Assembly: GCF_023197165.1 (NCBI RefSeq)
Contig: NZ_JALPRD010000012.1
Coordinates: 1 to 64,000 of the forward strand
Direction of reading: 5' to 3'
Source of the DNA: Sphingopyxis sp. MSC1_008
GTDB taxonomy: Bacteria; Pseudomonadota; Alphaproteobacteria; Sphingomonadales; Sphingomonadaceae
DNA: 64,000 nt
The position numbers were made by a program, and so were the translations under genes. The notes below the pieces were generated by a model. That model did not search any database. It was not told the DNA's origin and saw nothing but the letters and a program-made list of their open reading frames with translations. Position 1 is the first letter of the stretch, and each line of letters opens with the position of its first letter. This document shows positions 8,627-15,987 of this stretch, piece after piece.

Positions 8627-10966
8627 ATGATTCGAACTTTCAGCCTGCATAACGCCGCCGCGCTCGCGCTTGCCACGGCTCTCCTATCCGCCCCGGCGAC
8701 GGCGCAGGATGCGCCGATCCCGGCCGAAGACCGCGGTGATGGCCCGATCACCACGTCGCAGGACATCGTCGTTCTTGGTAGCGTCGGGTATCGGGGCCGC
8801 AGCGACGAGGCCGAACCCGTGCTGTCGTACGACAGCGAATTCTTCCAGCGCTTCGAACCGCTGACCGCGGGCGACGCGCTGAAGCGCGTGCCGTCGGTGA
8901 CCTTCCTGTCCGACGTCATCGAAAGCGACGGCGCGCGGCTGCGCGGCCTGCCGCCGGGCTATACGCAGATCCTGATCAACGGCGAGCGTGTCCCCGGCAA
9001 CGGCGACGACCGCAGCTTTTTCCTCGATCGCATCCCCGCCGAACTGATCGACCGTGTCGAAATCGTCCGCTCGTCGTCGGCGCGCCGCACCGGCGATGCG
9101 GTCGCGGGCACGATCAACATCGAACTGCGCAACGGCTATGAACTCGACGGCGGCTACGTTCGCGCGGGCGGCCTCTATTATGACGACAAGAAACTCGAAC
9201 CGAGCCTTGGCGCGGTCTATGGCGGCGCGGTCGGCCCGGGCCGCCTGCTCGTCGGAGTCAACGTCCAGGGACGCCACAATCCCAAGAAGAAATATTCGCT
9301 CCGCTACGACGATTCGCCCGAGAATAACCCCGACTATGCGGTCGACGATTTCAACAATCGCGAAGACCAGCGCGACACGCGCGATGGCAAGGATTATTCG
9401 GCGAACGCGACGTACGAGATCGACGGCGAGACCACCGATTTCCGCGTCAGCGGCTTCTATGTCCGCACCGATCGCACCGAGACCGAGCGCAGCTTCGAAT
9501 ATGACGATGCGACCGCGAACAGCGGACCGCTGCCCACGGGCATGCTCGCCAGCGACAACAGCAACATCAACGATATCGACCAGGAAAACTCCAGCTTCGA
9601 CGCGCGCCTGTCGCACCAATGGTCGCTGGGCAAGACGACAGTGAAGGTCGGCTATGCGCGATTCGACGACAAGCAGCGCGAGAGTGAGAACGAGATCGGT
9701 TTCAACGACGAGGGCGACGATCCCGAATTCGAACAGGCGTTCACCGCGACCGACCTGACCGACAAGGAGTTCACCGCGAAATTCGACCATGAATTCGAAC
9801 TTGGGGGCGGTATGCAGTTCGTCGTCGGCGCTTTCTATCAGAACAAGAAACGCAAGCACGCGACCGTCGCGTTCGAGGGCGGCGACGAGTTTTCGGGGAT
9901 CGAGGCGAACTACGACCAGTTCACCGACAGCCCCGACGATTTCGCCGTCCCCCTCGATGAGCTCGAACTCGATTCTGCGACCTCCATCCGGATCAAGGAG
10001 CGCCGCCTCGACGGTTTCGCGCTGGTGCAGGGCAAATCGGGCGGCCTGACGTGGGAAGCGGGCGTGCGTTATGAAACGACCAAGCTCGATGTCGCCGATT
10101 ACAGCGATCCGACCGATATCCTGGCGCAGGACAATGACTATGAAAAATTCCTGCCGTCGGCGTCGATCAAGTTCGATCTCACCTCGCGCGACCGCATCAC
10201 CGCTTCGGTCGCGCGCACCAACCGCCGTCCCGAGTTCAACTATGTCACCCCAGCGGTGCTGATCGAGGAAATCGGCGACAACGACCTGCTCGGCAATCCG
10301 CAGCTGCGTCCCGAAACCGCGTGGGGTGCCGACCTCGGCTATGAACGCCGCATCGGCCGCAGCGGCGTCGTCGGCATCAATGCCTTTTATCGCGACGTGA
10401 CCGACCTCATCGAACTCAGCAACGTCGGCGTCGGATCGGGCGGTCAAGGCACCATCGTCTATCAGCCGTTGAACATCGGCGACGGCAAGGTGTGGGGGGT
10501 CGAATTCGATCTGTCGACCGACCTCGGTTTTCTGGGGCTCCCCAACACCGGCATCTTCGGTAACGTCTCGTGGCTCGACAGCGAGATAACCGATGCCCTC
10601 GGCAAGCGCCGCTTCAACGGCCAGTCGGACTATGTCTATAACGTCGGCTTCATCCAGGATTTGCCGCAATGGGGCGTGGCGTTCGGTGCGACGCACCGCA
10701 AGCAGGGCGCGGCATTCGACCGCGTGATCGGCGAGGAAATCCGCACCACCTATGGCGGTGACCTCGAAATCTTCGTCGAAAAGCGCTTCGGCAAAAGCTT
10801 CACGATCCGCGCGGTGGGTTCGAACCTGCTCAACGGCGCGAAGCGTGAAGCGTTCAACAAGTTCGACGATGCGGCCGACCAGCTGGTCCGCGATTTCGAC
10901 GAATATGAACTCGAAAGCGAAAAGGCCGGGCCGGTCTTTCAGCTGATGGCGCGTTACGCCTTTTAA
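8627..10966 (+). CDS. TonB-dependent outer-membrane receptor, probably for organic phosphate
   Basis: A 779-residue outer-membrane receptor. A signal peptide ends near TATAQ. The plug domain follows (GDALKRVPSV, RLRGLPPGYTQILINGERV, IPAELIDRVEIVRSSSARRTGDAVAGTINI, split here by spacing). A beta-barrel ends in the terminal aromatic residue (ARYAF). It begins at 8627 after AAAGGGGG; a long upstream extension to 7694 is only antisense to phytase. Divergence from a phytase and the PHO boxes suggest uptake of phytate-derived or other phosphorylated ligands. The ligand is an inference. Confidence 0.92.
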   Translation: MIRTFSLHNAAALALATALLSAPATAQDAPIPAEDRGDGPITTSQDIVVLGSVGYRGRSDEAEPVLSYDSEFFQRFEPLTAGDALKRVPSVTFLSDVIESDGARLRGLPPGYTQILINGERVPGNGDDRSFFLDRIPAELIDRVEIVRSSSARRTGDAVAGTINIELRNGYELDGGYVRAGGLYYDDKKLEPSLGAVYGGAVGPGRLLVGVNVQGRHNPKKKYSLRYDDSPENNPDYAVDDFNNREDQRDTRDGKDYSANATYEIDGETTDFRVSGFYVRTDRTETERSFEYDDATANSGPLPTGMLASDNSNINDIDQENSSFDARLSHQWSLGKTTVKVGYARFDDKQRESENEIGFNDEGDDPEFEQAFTATDLTDKEFTAKFDHEFELGGGMQFVVGAFYQNKKRKHATVAFEGGDEFSGIEANYDQFTDSPDDFAVPLDELELDSATSIRIKERRLDGFALVQGKSGGLTWEAGVRYETTKLDVADYSDPTDILAQDNDYEKFLPSASIKFDLTSRDRITASVARTNRRPEFNYVTPAVLIEEIGDNDLLGNPQLRPETAWGADLGYERRIGRSGVVGINAFYRDVTDLIELSNVGVGSGGQGTIVYQPLNIGDGKVWGVEFDLSTDLGFLGLPNTGIFGNVSWLDSEITDALGKRRFNGQSDYVYNVGFIQDLPQWGVAFGATHRKQGAAFDRVIGEEIRTTYGGDLEIFVEKRFGKSFTIRAVGSNLLNGAKREAFNKFDDAADQLVRDFDEYELESEKAGPVFQLMARYAF

Positions 10967-10978
10967 CGCGCTGGGTTG

Positions 10979-11008
10979 CGGCGGCGGGCAGTCCCTTGTC
11001 CGCCGCCG
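10979..11008. terminator. hairpin between convergent receptor and heparinase genes
   Basis: CGGCGGCGGGCA (10979-10990) pairs with TGTCCGCCGCCG (10997-11008) with one G-U wobble around a six-base loop. It occupies the whole gap between convergent stop codons at 10966 and 11009, the position expected of a bidirectional terminator. No good T-run follows on either strand, so efficiency is uncertain. Confidence 0.5.
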
Positions 11009-12775
11009 TCAGCCGATATGCTTGAAGATCCAGCCGATACTGGCGCCGCCCGCGGGCGCGATGCCGGTGACGACGAGCTGCTCGGTCGGGTGCGGGCGGC
11101 CTTCGCCGTCGACCCACAGGCTCGGTTCGATGTCGAGCCCGCCCTCGGACGTGCGGAATTGCCACAGCGGACCGCCGCCCACGCGCAGCAGCGCCCCCAA
11201 TTTGTCGGCAGTCAGGCTCGCCGAGATATGCGCGCCAAGGTGGAAGCGCAGCGTGAACCCCTTGTCGCCCTTGCGGCGCGTGCGCGGGGCGGGGAGCAGC
11301 ATGTCCTCGCCGCGCAGTTCGCGGCCGTTGGGCGACAGGATCAGCAGGCGGCGGTGGATCAGCCCGTGGCGCCGTGCATAGCCATCGTGGCTCATCTCGA
11401 CGCGGCTGCCCTGCGGGGTCTCGCGGCGGTCGAGCTCGACCTCGGTCACACCCTTGCCAAGCGATCCGTTCGCGAGGATCGCGGTCGAATTGCTGTCGCC
11501 GAGCGTCAGCGTCGAATGCGCCGCGGTGGTGCGGAGGCCGCGCGCGAGGTCGGCGGGGATCGTCGCGCCGGTCAGCGCTGCGCCGCCGCAATTGACGACG
11601 ATCCGCTCGGCGCCATCGCTGAGTTCGAAGGCGAGCGTCGAGGCGCAGCCCGCTTCGGTCACCCGGGCAATGGGGGGAGGCGCCGCGTCGGCGAGCAGCA
11701 CGACCTTGTTCGCGACGAGCCGCTGATAGCCCCAGTCGCGCGCTTGTTTCAGCGGCCGGGTGCGCACGCCGCTCGCGTCGACGATCGCCTGGATGGTGGT
11801 GGCCGACGTCGCGCCGCTTCCCTGCCAGCTGCCCATGCCGCCGTCGCTGTGGGTGAGGCCGAGCAGCGCCGGGACCGCGCGCGCAAGCACTTCCTGGATG
11901 AAGGGCGGCACCTCCATGCGGCGCATGTCATATATTTTGACGAGCATCGACAGCGCCATGACCGCGTCGAGCTGGGCCTGCGGGGAGCGCGAGATATTGC
12001 CGCCGTCGGCGTAGAAACTCGTCTCGAGCACCTTGCGCAGCCCGGCCTCGCCGAAAACCTGCCGCGGCTCGCCGCCTGGCATCAGCAGCGATGCGGCGAC
12101 GATGCCGACCCACGCGACCATCTGGCCGGTGCCGGGGCGCGTCTTGTCCGCTACGCGGTCGAGGTGGCGCGCCGCGCGCGCGAGATGGTTGAGTACCGCC
12201 GAACGATAGACAAGGTCGCTCGACGACAGGATCAGCGGCGCGTGCGCCGCCCAGAACAGGATGCGCCAGGCGGTGTTGTCGGCCTTCCACGCGGGTTCGC
12301 TGACCGTCTCGCCATGCGTGCCGAGCCAATGGCGGACGACCGCCTCGGCAATCGGCGCCCCGTCGGCGCGCGAACCCGTCGCGGCGAGATCGCGCAGCCA
12401 GGCGAAGCTGTGGAGATAATCGGCAAAGGTTGGCGCGACGGTGAGCGCCGCGAAGTCCAGGTCGCCGAGCGGTAGTTTGAGCCCGCGATGCAGGAAATGT
12501 CCGGCGCGGATCGCGGTGCCGGCGCGTGTATCGCCCGGCACCGGGTCGACCGGTACGCCGAGCAGCTTCAGCGGGAAGCGCCCTTTCAGGCGGAAAGCAT
12601 GGAGCGGCGTGCGCCAGGTCAGGCGCGTGATCGCATTGGCGACGCGGTCGCCGAGCGAGAGCCCTTTGTCGGCGGGCAGGCGGATCAGCCGTTTGCCGGG
12701 CTCGATCGTGTCGTCGATGGCGTCGGCGGCGGTGCCCTCCGGTTCATCTTCTGGAGCGGTCACCGATCTTGCCAT
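11009..12775 (-). CDS. heparinase II/III family protein
   Basis: A 588-residue protein with the two-part architecture of heparinase II/III-like proteins: an alpha-helical toroid in the N-terminal half (FHLRGLKLPLGDLDF-type region, WRILFWAAHAPLI, DGGNISRSPQAQLDA) and a beta-sandwich C-terminal half (HSTLTLGDSNS, SHDGYARRHGLIHRR). No signal peptide is seen. The family includes polysaccharide lyases, but this conserved copy beside rpe and purH in sphingomonads has no defined substrate. It starts 2 bases after the rpe stop, so the two are co-transcribed. Confidence 0.88.
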   Translation of the reverse strand: MARSVTAPEDEPEGTAADAIDDTIEPGKRLIRLPADKGLSLGDRVANAITRLTWRTPLHAFRLKGRFPLKLLGVPVDPVPGDTRAGTAIRAGHFLHRGLKLPLGDLDFAALTVAPTFADYLHSFAWLRDLAATGSRADGAPIAEAVVRHWLGTHGETVSEPAWKADNTAWRILFWAAHAPLILSSSDLVYRSAVLNHLARAARHLDRVADKTRPGTGQMVAWVGIVAASLLMPGGEPRQVFGEAGLRKVLETSFYADGGNISRSPQAQLDAVMALSMLVKIYDMRRMEVPPFIQEVLARAVPALLGLTHSDGGMGSWQGSGATSATTIQAIVDASGVRTRPLKQARDWGYQRLVANKVVLLADAAPPPIARVTEAGCASTLAFELSDGAERIVVNCGGAALTGATIPADLARGLRTTAAHSTLTLGDSNSTAILANGSLGKGVTEVELDRRETPQGSRVEMSHDGYARRHGLIHRRLLILSPNGRELRGEDMLLPAPRTRRKGDKGFTLRFHLGAHISASLTADKLGALLRVGGGPLWQFRTSEGGLDIEPSLWVDGEGRPHPTEQLVVTGIAPAGGASIGWIFKHIG

Positions 12776-12777
12776 GT

Positions 12778-13452
12778 TCAGGCGCCGCCGCGCAGCCGCC
12801 GGATATTATCGGCGTAGGCGTCGGGGCCGCCCTTGAAGGTCGCGGTGCCCGCCACGAGCACGTCGGCGCCCGCGGCGATCGCGAGCGGGGCGGTGCCCGC
12901 GTCGATGCCGCCATCGACCTCCAGCCGGATATCGCGGCCCGATTTTTCGATCATCTTGCGGACCGCCTCGATCTTGCGCAGCTGGCTCGAAATGAAGCTC
13001 TGGCCGCCGAAGCCCGGATTGACGCTCATGATCAGCACCAGGTCGATGTCGTCGATGAGATAGTCGAGCATCTTCGCGGGGGTCGCGGGATTGAGCGACA
13101 CGCCCGCCTGCTTGCCCAGCGACTTGATGTGCTGGACGGTGCGGTGGATGTGCGGCCCCGCTTCGGGATGGACGGTGATGATGTCGGCGCCCGCCGCGGC
13201 GAACGCGTCGAGGAAATGGTCGACCGGCGAGATCATCAGATGGACGTCGAAGGGCAAAGTCGAGTGCGGGCGCAAGGCCTTCACCACCGCCGGGCCGATC
13301 GTCAGATTGGGCACATAATGGCCGTCCATGACGTCGATATGGACCCAGTCGGCACCCGCGGTCTCGATCGCGCGCACTTCCTCGCCCAGCCGCGCGAAAT
13401 CGGCGCTGAGGATCGACGGGGCAATGCGGACGGGCGTGGTGGCGGCGGTCAT
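12778..13452 (-). CDS. rpe: ribulose-phosphate 3-epimerase
   Basis: Interconverts ribulose 5-phosphate and xylulose 5-phosphate (pentose phosphate pathway, cytosol). The 224-residue TIM barrel shows the family metal ligands: H38 and D40 in [11 protein letters not shown]71 in FDVHLMI and the aspartate of [15 protein letters not shown] and the phosphate-binding loop [10 protein letters not shown] are also present. It is first in an operon with the heparinase II/III gene. Confidence 0.97.
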   Translation of the reverse strand: MTAATTPVRIAPSILSADFARLGEEVRAIETAGADWVHIDVMDGHYVPNLTIGPAVVKALRPHSTLPFDVHLMISPVDHFLDAFAAAGADIITVHPEAGPHIHRTVQHIKSLGKQAGVSLNPATPAKMLDYLIDDIDLVLIMSVNPGFGGQSFISSQLRKIEAVRKMIEKSGRDIRLEVDGGIDAGTAPLAIAAGADVLVAGTATFKGGPDAYADNIRRLRGGA

Positions 13453-13539
13453 AGAGACCGGCCTTAACCATCTAGCGAGTCGGGGGCAAGCGGGGCGGGG
13501 GCGCTATCGGCAGCTATCCCCAAATAAAGTCGCGCGACG

Positions 13540-13782
13540 CTATCGCCAGTGCCAGCCGCCCTCGGTCTTGGCGCGGTAGATCGGCATCGGGGCAAGGCCG
13601 GCGAGGACGACGAGGATGGTCATCAGAACGGGCCGGTCACGGAAGAGCCAGGCGAGGCCAGCGATCATCGCGACATGTAGCGCGAGGAAGAACCAGCCTT
13701 CCCACACGAATGGCAGGCCGGTGCCATAGCCGTGGCGCTTGGCGCGAAACCAGGGGCTTTTGCGCATGAACAGGTGGAGCAT
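13540..13782 (-). CDS. small two-TM membrane protein, function unknown
   Basis: An 80-residue protein with two hydrophobic helices (about residues 26-46 and 52-67) and basic ends (N-terminal RAKRHGYGTG). I do not recognise a characterised family. The start at 13782 lies 2 bases after the stop of the ribbon-helix-helix gene, so it is the last gene of the SPFH operon; a longer frame to 14262 merely overlaps the genes upstream. A membrane partner role for the SPFH protein is only an inference from position. Confidence 0.68.
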   Translation of the reverse strand: MLHLFMRKSPWFRAKRHGYGTGLPFVWEGWFFLALHVAMIAGLAWLFRDRPVLMTILVVLAGLAPMPIYRAKTEGGWHWR

Positions 13783-13784
13783 GA

Positions 13785-13988
13785 TCAGCTTTCCTCTTTC
13801 GGCGGCCGCCCGCGCTTTGGCGCTTCCGACTGTTTGACGCTCATCCCGCGTCGCCCCAGCGCCTCGCGCAGCAAAATCTCGATTTCGGCATTGGCGCTGC
13901 GCAGTTCGTCCGCCGCCAGCCGCTCGATCGCGGCATAAAGCGCGGGATCGAGGCGGAGGGCAAAGGCTTTTTTGGACTGCGCAGGCAC
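13785..13988 (-). CDS. ribbon-helix-helix (Arc-like) protein
   Basis: A 67-residue protein. KKAFALRLDPALYAAIERLA matches the strand-helix start of Arc/MetJ-type repressors (a hydrophobic strand and two helices), followed by a second helix and a basic, proline-rich tail (KRGRPPKEES) resembling an AT-hook. It begins with GTG 9 bases after the SPFH stop. It has no toxin partner, so it is more likely a DNA-binding regulator of its own operon than an antitoxin. A large AT-rich palindrome upstream of the operon is the obvious candidate site. Confidence 0.8.
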   Translation of the reverse strand: MPAQSKKAFALRLDPALYAAIERLAADELRSANAEIEILLREALGRRGMSVKQSEAPKRGRPPKEES

Positions 13989-13997
13989 CGGACGAAC

Positions 13998-14900
13998 TCA
14001 GTAGAGCGATCCGGCGTTCACGACCGGCTGCGTGTCGCGTTCGCCGCACAGCACGACCATCAGGTTCGACACCATCACCGCCTTGCGTTCGTCGTCGAGG
14101 TCGACGACGCCCTTTTCGGACAATTGGGTCAGCGCCATCTCGACCATCGTCACCGCGCCTTCGACCAGTTTCTTGCGCGCCGCGATCACCGCCTCGGCTT
14201 GCTGGCGGCGCAGCATCGCGCCGGCGATTTCCTGCGCATAGGCGAGGTGGGTGAGGCCGCATTCGTCGACGGTGATCCCGGCGACGCTGAGCCGCTCGAT
14301 CAGCGCCTTGCGAAGCTCGACCCCGACCTCGTCGTGATTGCCGCGCAGCGTGACTTCCTGATGCTCGATATCGTCATAGGGATAGCGCGAGCCGATCGAG
14401 CGCACCGCGGCCTCGATCTGCGCCATCACGAATTCCTTGTAATCGTCGACGTCGAACAAAGCCTGTGCGGTGTCGGTGACGCGCCACACGACCTGTGCCG
14501 CCATCTCGATCGGATTACCGCGCAGGTCGTTGACCTTGATCTTGTCCGAAATCACGTTGTTCGCGCGCACCGCGATCTTCTTGCGCGTCAGCCAGGGCAG
14601 CACCCAGCGCAGCCCTTCCTCACGGTCGGTGCCCTTGTACGCGCCGAATAGCTGGATCGCCGCGGCTTCGTTGGGATTGATCAGATAGAAACCGCACAGG
14701 ATCAGCAGGCCGACAATTGTCGAGGCGACCACGACGATCCATTTCCACGCGACCATATATTCGGCGTTGGCGTTGGTGATCCCCGCCCAGGCGGCGACGC
14801 CCAGCAACAGCAACCATATGAACAGCATCAAATAGCCGCTCTGTGTAGCGGCGCGCGTCTCGCGGCTGCGGTTCAGCGCCGGTGCCCCTGTTTCGACCAT
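13998..14900 (-). CDS. SPFH (stomatin/prohibitin-type) membrane protein
   Basis: A 300-residue protein with two N-terminal TM helices (about residues 21-42 and 52-72) and an SPFH/band 7 domain ([66 protein letters not shown]). Such proteins form oligomeric scaffolds in membrane microdomains. The start at 14900 follows GGAGG at good spacing. It heads a three-gene operon with an Arc-like protein and a small membrane protein, downstream of a 36-bp palindrome. Confidence 0.9.
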   Translation of the reverse strand: MVETGAPALNRSRETRAATQSGYLMLFIWLLLLGVAAWAGITNANAEYMVAWKWIVVVASTIVGLLILCGFYLINPNEAAAIQLFGAYKGTDREEGLRWVLPWLTRKKIAVRANNVISDKIKVNDLRGNPIEMAAQVVWRVTDTAQALFDVDDYKEFVMAQIEAAVRSIGSRYPYDDIEHQEVTLRGNHDEVGVELRKALIERLSVAGITVDECGLTHLAYAQEIAGAMLRRQQAEAVIAARKKLVEGAVTMVEMALTQLSEKGVVDLDDERKAVMVSNLMVVLCGERDTQPVVNAGSLY

Positions 14901-14915
14901 GTTTCCCTCCGAATC

Positions 14916-14951
14916 ATTCGATATAATGATGATATCATATTTATATCGAAT
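14916..14951. promoter_or_regulatory. 36-bp AT-rich nested palindrome, putative operator
   Basis: Perfect 11-base outer arms ATTCGATATAA (14916-14926) and TTATATCGAAT (14941-14951) share a centre with a perfect inner ATGATATCAT (14929-14938); only two pairs (14927/14940, 14928/14939) mismatch. It lies 15 bases upstream of the SPFH start, in otherwise GC-rich DNA. Position and symmetry suggest an operator for the operon, possibly bound by the encoded Arc-like protein or a PadR/GntR-type regulator. Confidence 0.65.
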
Positions 14952-15165
14952 CGGGCGGACGTCAATCGGGATTCGGGCGAACAGGCGCTCACGCCGGTTT
15001 TCGCTGCGGCAAGCTGGCACAGCGGCCGGAGTCGGGTTCGATCGTGTTCAGACCGGGATGTGTGGCAATCGGTGTGGTTGCCCATGGCGGCTGGCTGCGG
15101 CAGCATCGAGGCATACGCAAGTTCGGACTTCCACAACTGACGCGCTCGCGCGCGAAGGAGGACAG

Positions 15166-15936
15166 ATGCTCCAAGGCAAAAAACTGGTTCAATCCATGTT
15201 CGCGCGGAGCGGATACAGGATTGTAAGATCAGAATCCGGCATGCGGTATCGGCCGACCGCAGCCGACGCGCGCCACTCTGCCAGCTTGCTCGATGAGATC
15301 ATTCCCGTGGTGCAGCACAACGCGCTGACCGGAGAATGGCCGACACCGGCATTTCTTGAGGATTATTTCGATGCAAGCCGCCTTGCGATGGCACGCCTTC
15401 TGCTCGATCGATGCGATGCCGAAGACGTCGAAATCGCGGGCAAGCGCGTTCTGGACATCGGGTGCCACGCAGGGTGCCTGCTGCGCCTCATGCGCGCGAG
15501 ATACCCGGAAGCCTCGCTCTTCGGATGCGATATCAGCGATGTGAAGCTCGCGATGGCCGAACGCGCCTGCCCTGACGCCGAACTCTTCTTCAGCGCGCTC
15601 TCGGACCTTCCGCGGTCATCGCGCTACGACGTGGTGTTCCTGATGGAAGTGCTTGAGCATACGGTCGATCCCGAAGCGGTTGTCCGGCGCCTGCTCGATA
15701 TTGTGTCAGCCGCCGGCACGCTCATATTGACGGTTCCCGATGGGCGGAAGGATCAATTCCCCGCCAAGGAATATCATGCGGAGTTTGATTCCTACGCAGG
15801 GCACATCAACTTCTGGAGTCCGGAGAGCTGGAACTATTTCCTCGCGCGAACCGCTCCCGAGTGGAAACTCCGTACAGGAACGCTGCCAACCGGGCATTTG
15901 TTCGCAGCCCTGAGCATGAAGAACAAGGCGAATTAG
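15166..15936 (+). CDS. class I SAM-dependent methyltransferase
   Basis: A 256-residue protein with methyltransferase motif I VLDIGCHAG (95-103), an acidic GCDISD after strand 2, and a post-motif FLMEVLEHTVDP typical of Methyltransf_11/23 (UbiG/COQ5-like) proteins. A C-terminal NFWSPESWNYFL region resembles glycan- or lipid-modifying methyltransferases. AAGGAGG precedes the ATG ideally, so the longer frame to 14899 is rejected. It is monocistronic, ends in a strong hairpin, and its codon choice looks less GC-biased than its neighbours, a hint of acquisition. The substrate is unknown. Confidence 0.85.
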   Translation: MLQGKKLVQSMFARSGYRIVRSESGMRYRPTAADARHSASLLDEIIPVVQHNALTGEWPTPAFLEDYFDASRLAMARLLLDRCDAEDVEIAGKRVLDIGCHAGCLLRLMRARYPEASLFGCDISDVKLAMAERACPDAELFFSALSDLPRSSRYDVVFLMEVLEHTVDPEAVVRRLLDIVSAAGTLILTVPDGRKDQFPAKEYHAEFDSYAGHINFWSPESWNYFLARTAPEWKLRTGTLPTGHLFAALSMKNKAN

Positions 15937-15942
15937 GATAAA

Positions 15943-15968
15943 CAAAGGGGGCGAAATCGCCCCCTTTG
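15943..15968. terminator. bidirectional terminator hairpin
   Basis: CAAAGGGGGCGA (15943-15954) and TCGCCCCCTTTG (15957-15968) form a perfect 12-bp stem with an AA loop. It lies between the convergent methyltransferase and M3 peptidase genes. The terminal AAA/TTT supplies a short U-run in both directions. Confidence 0.85.
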
Positions 15969-15987
15969 CCTCCCCGGTATCGTTCGC

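Noticed and set aside
8684..10696. 670-codon minus-strand frame
   Set aside because: Antisense of the TonB-dependent receptor, whose plug and barrel motifs are clear on the plus strand.
13785..13988. Antitoxin of a toxin-antitoxin pair
   Set aside because: The RHH protein has no adjacent toxin-like gene; its neighbours are an SPFH protein and a small membrane protein.
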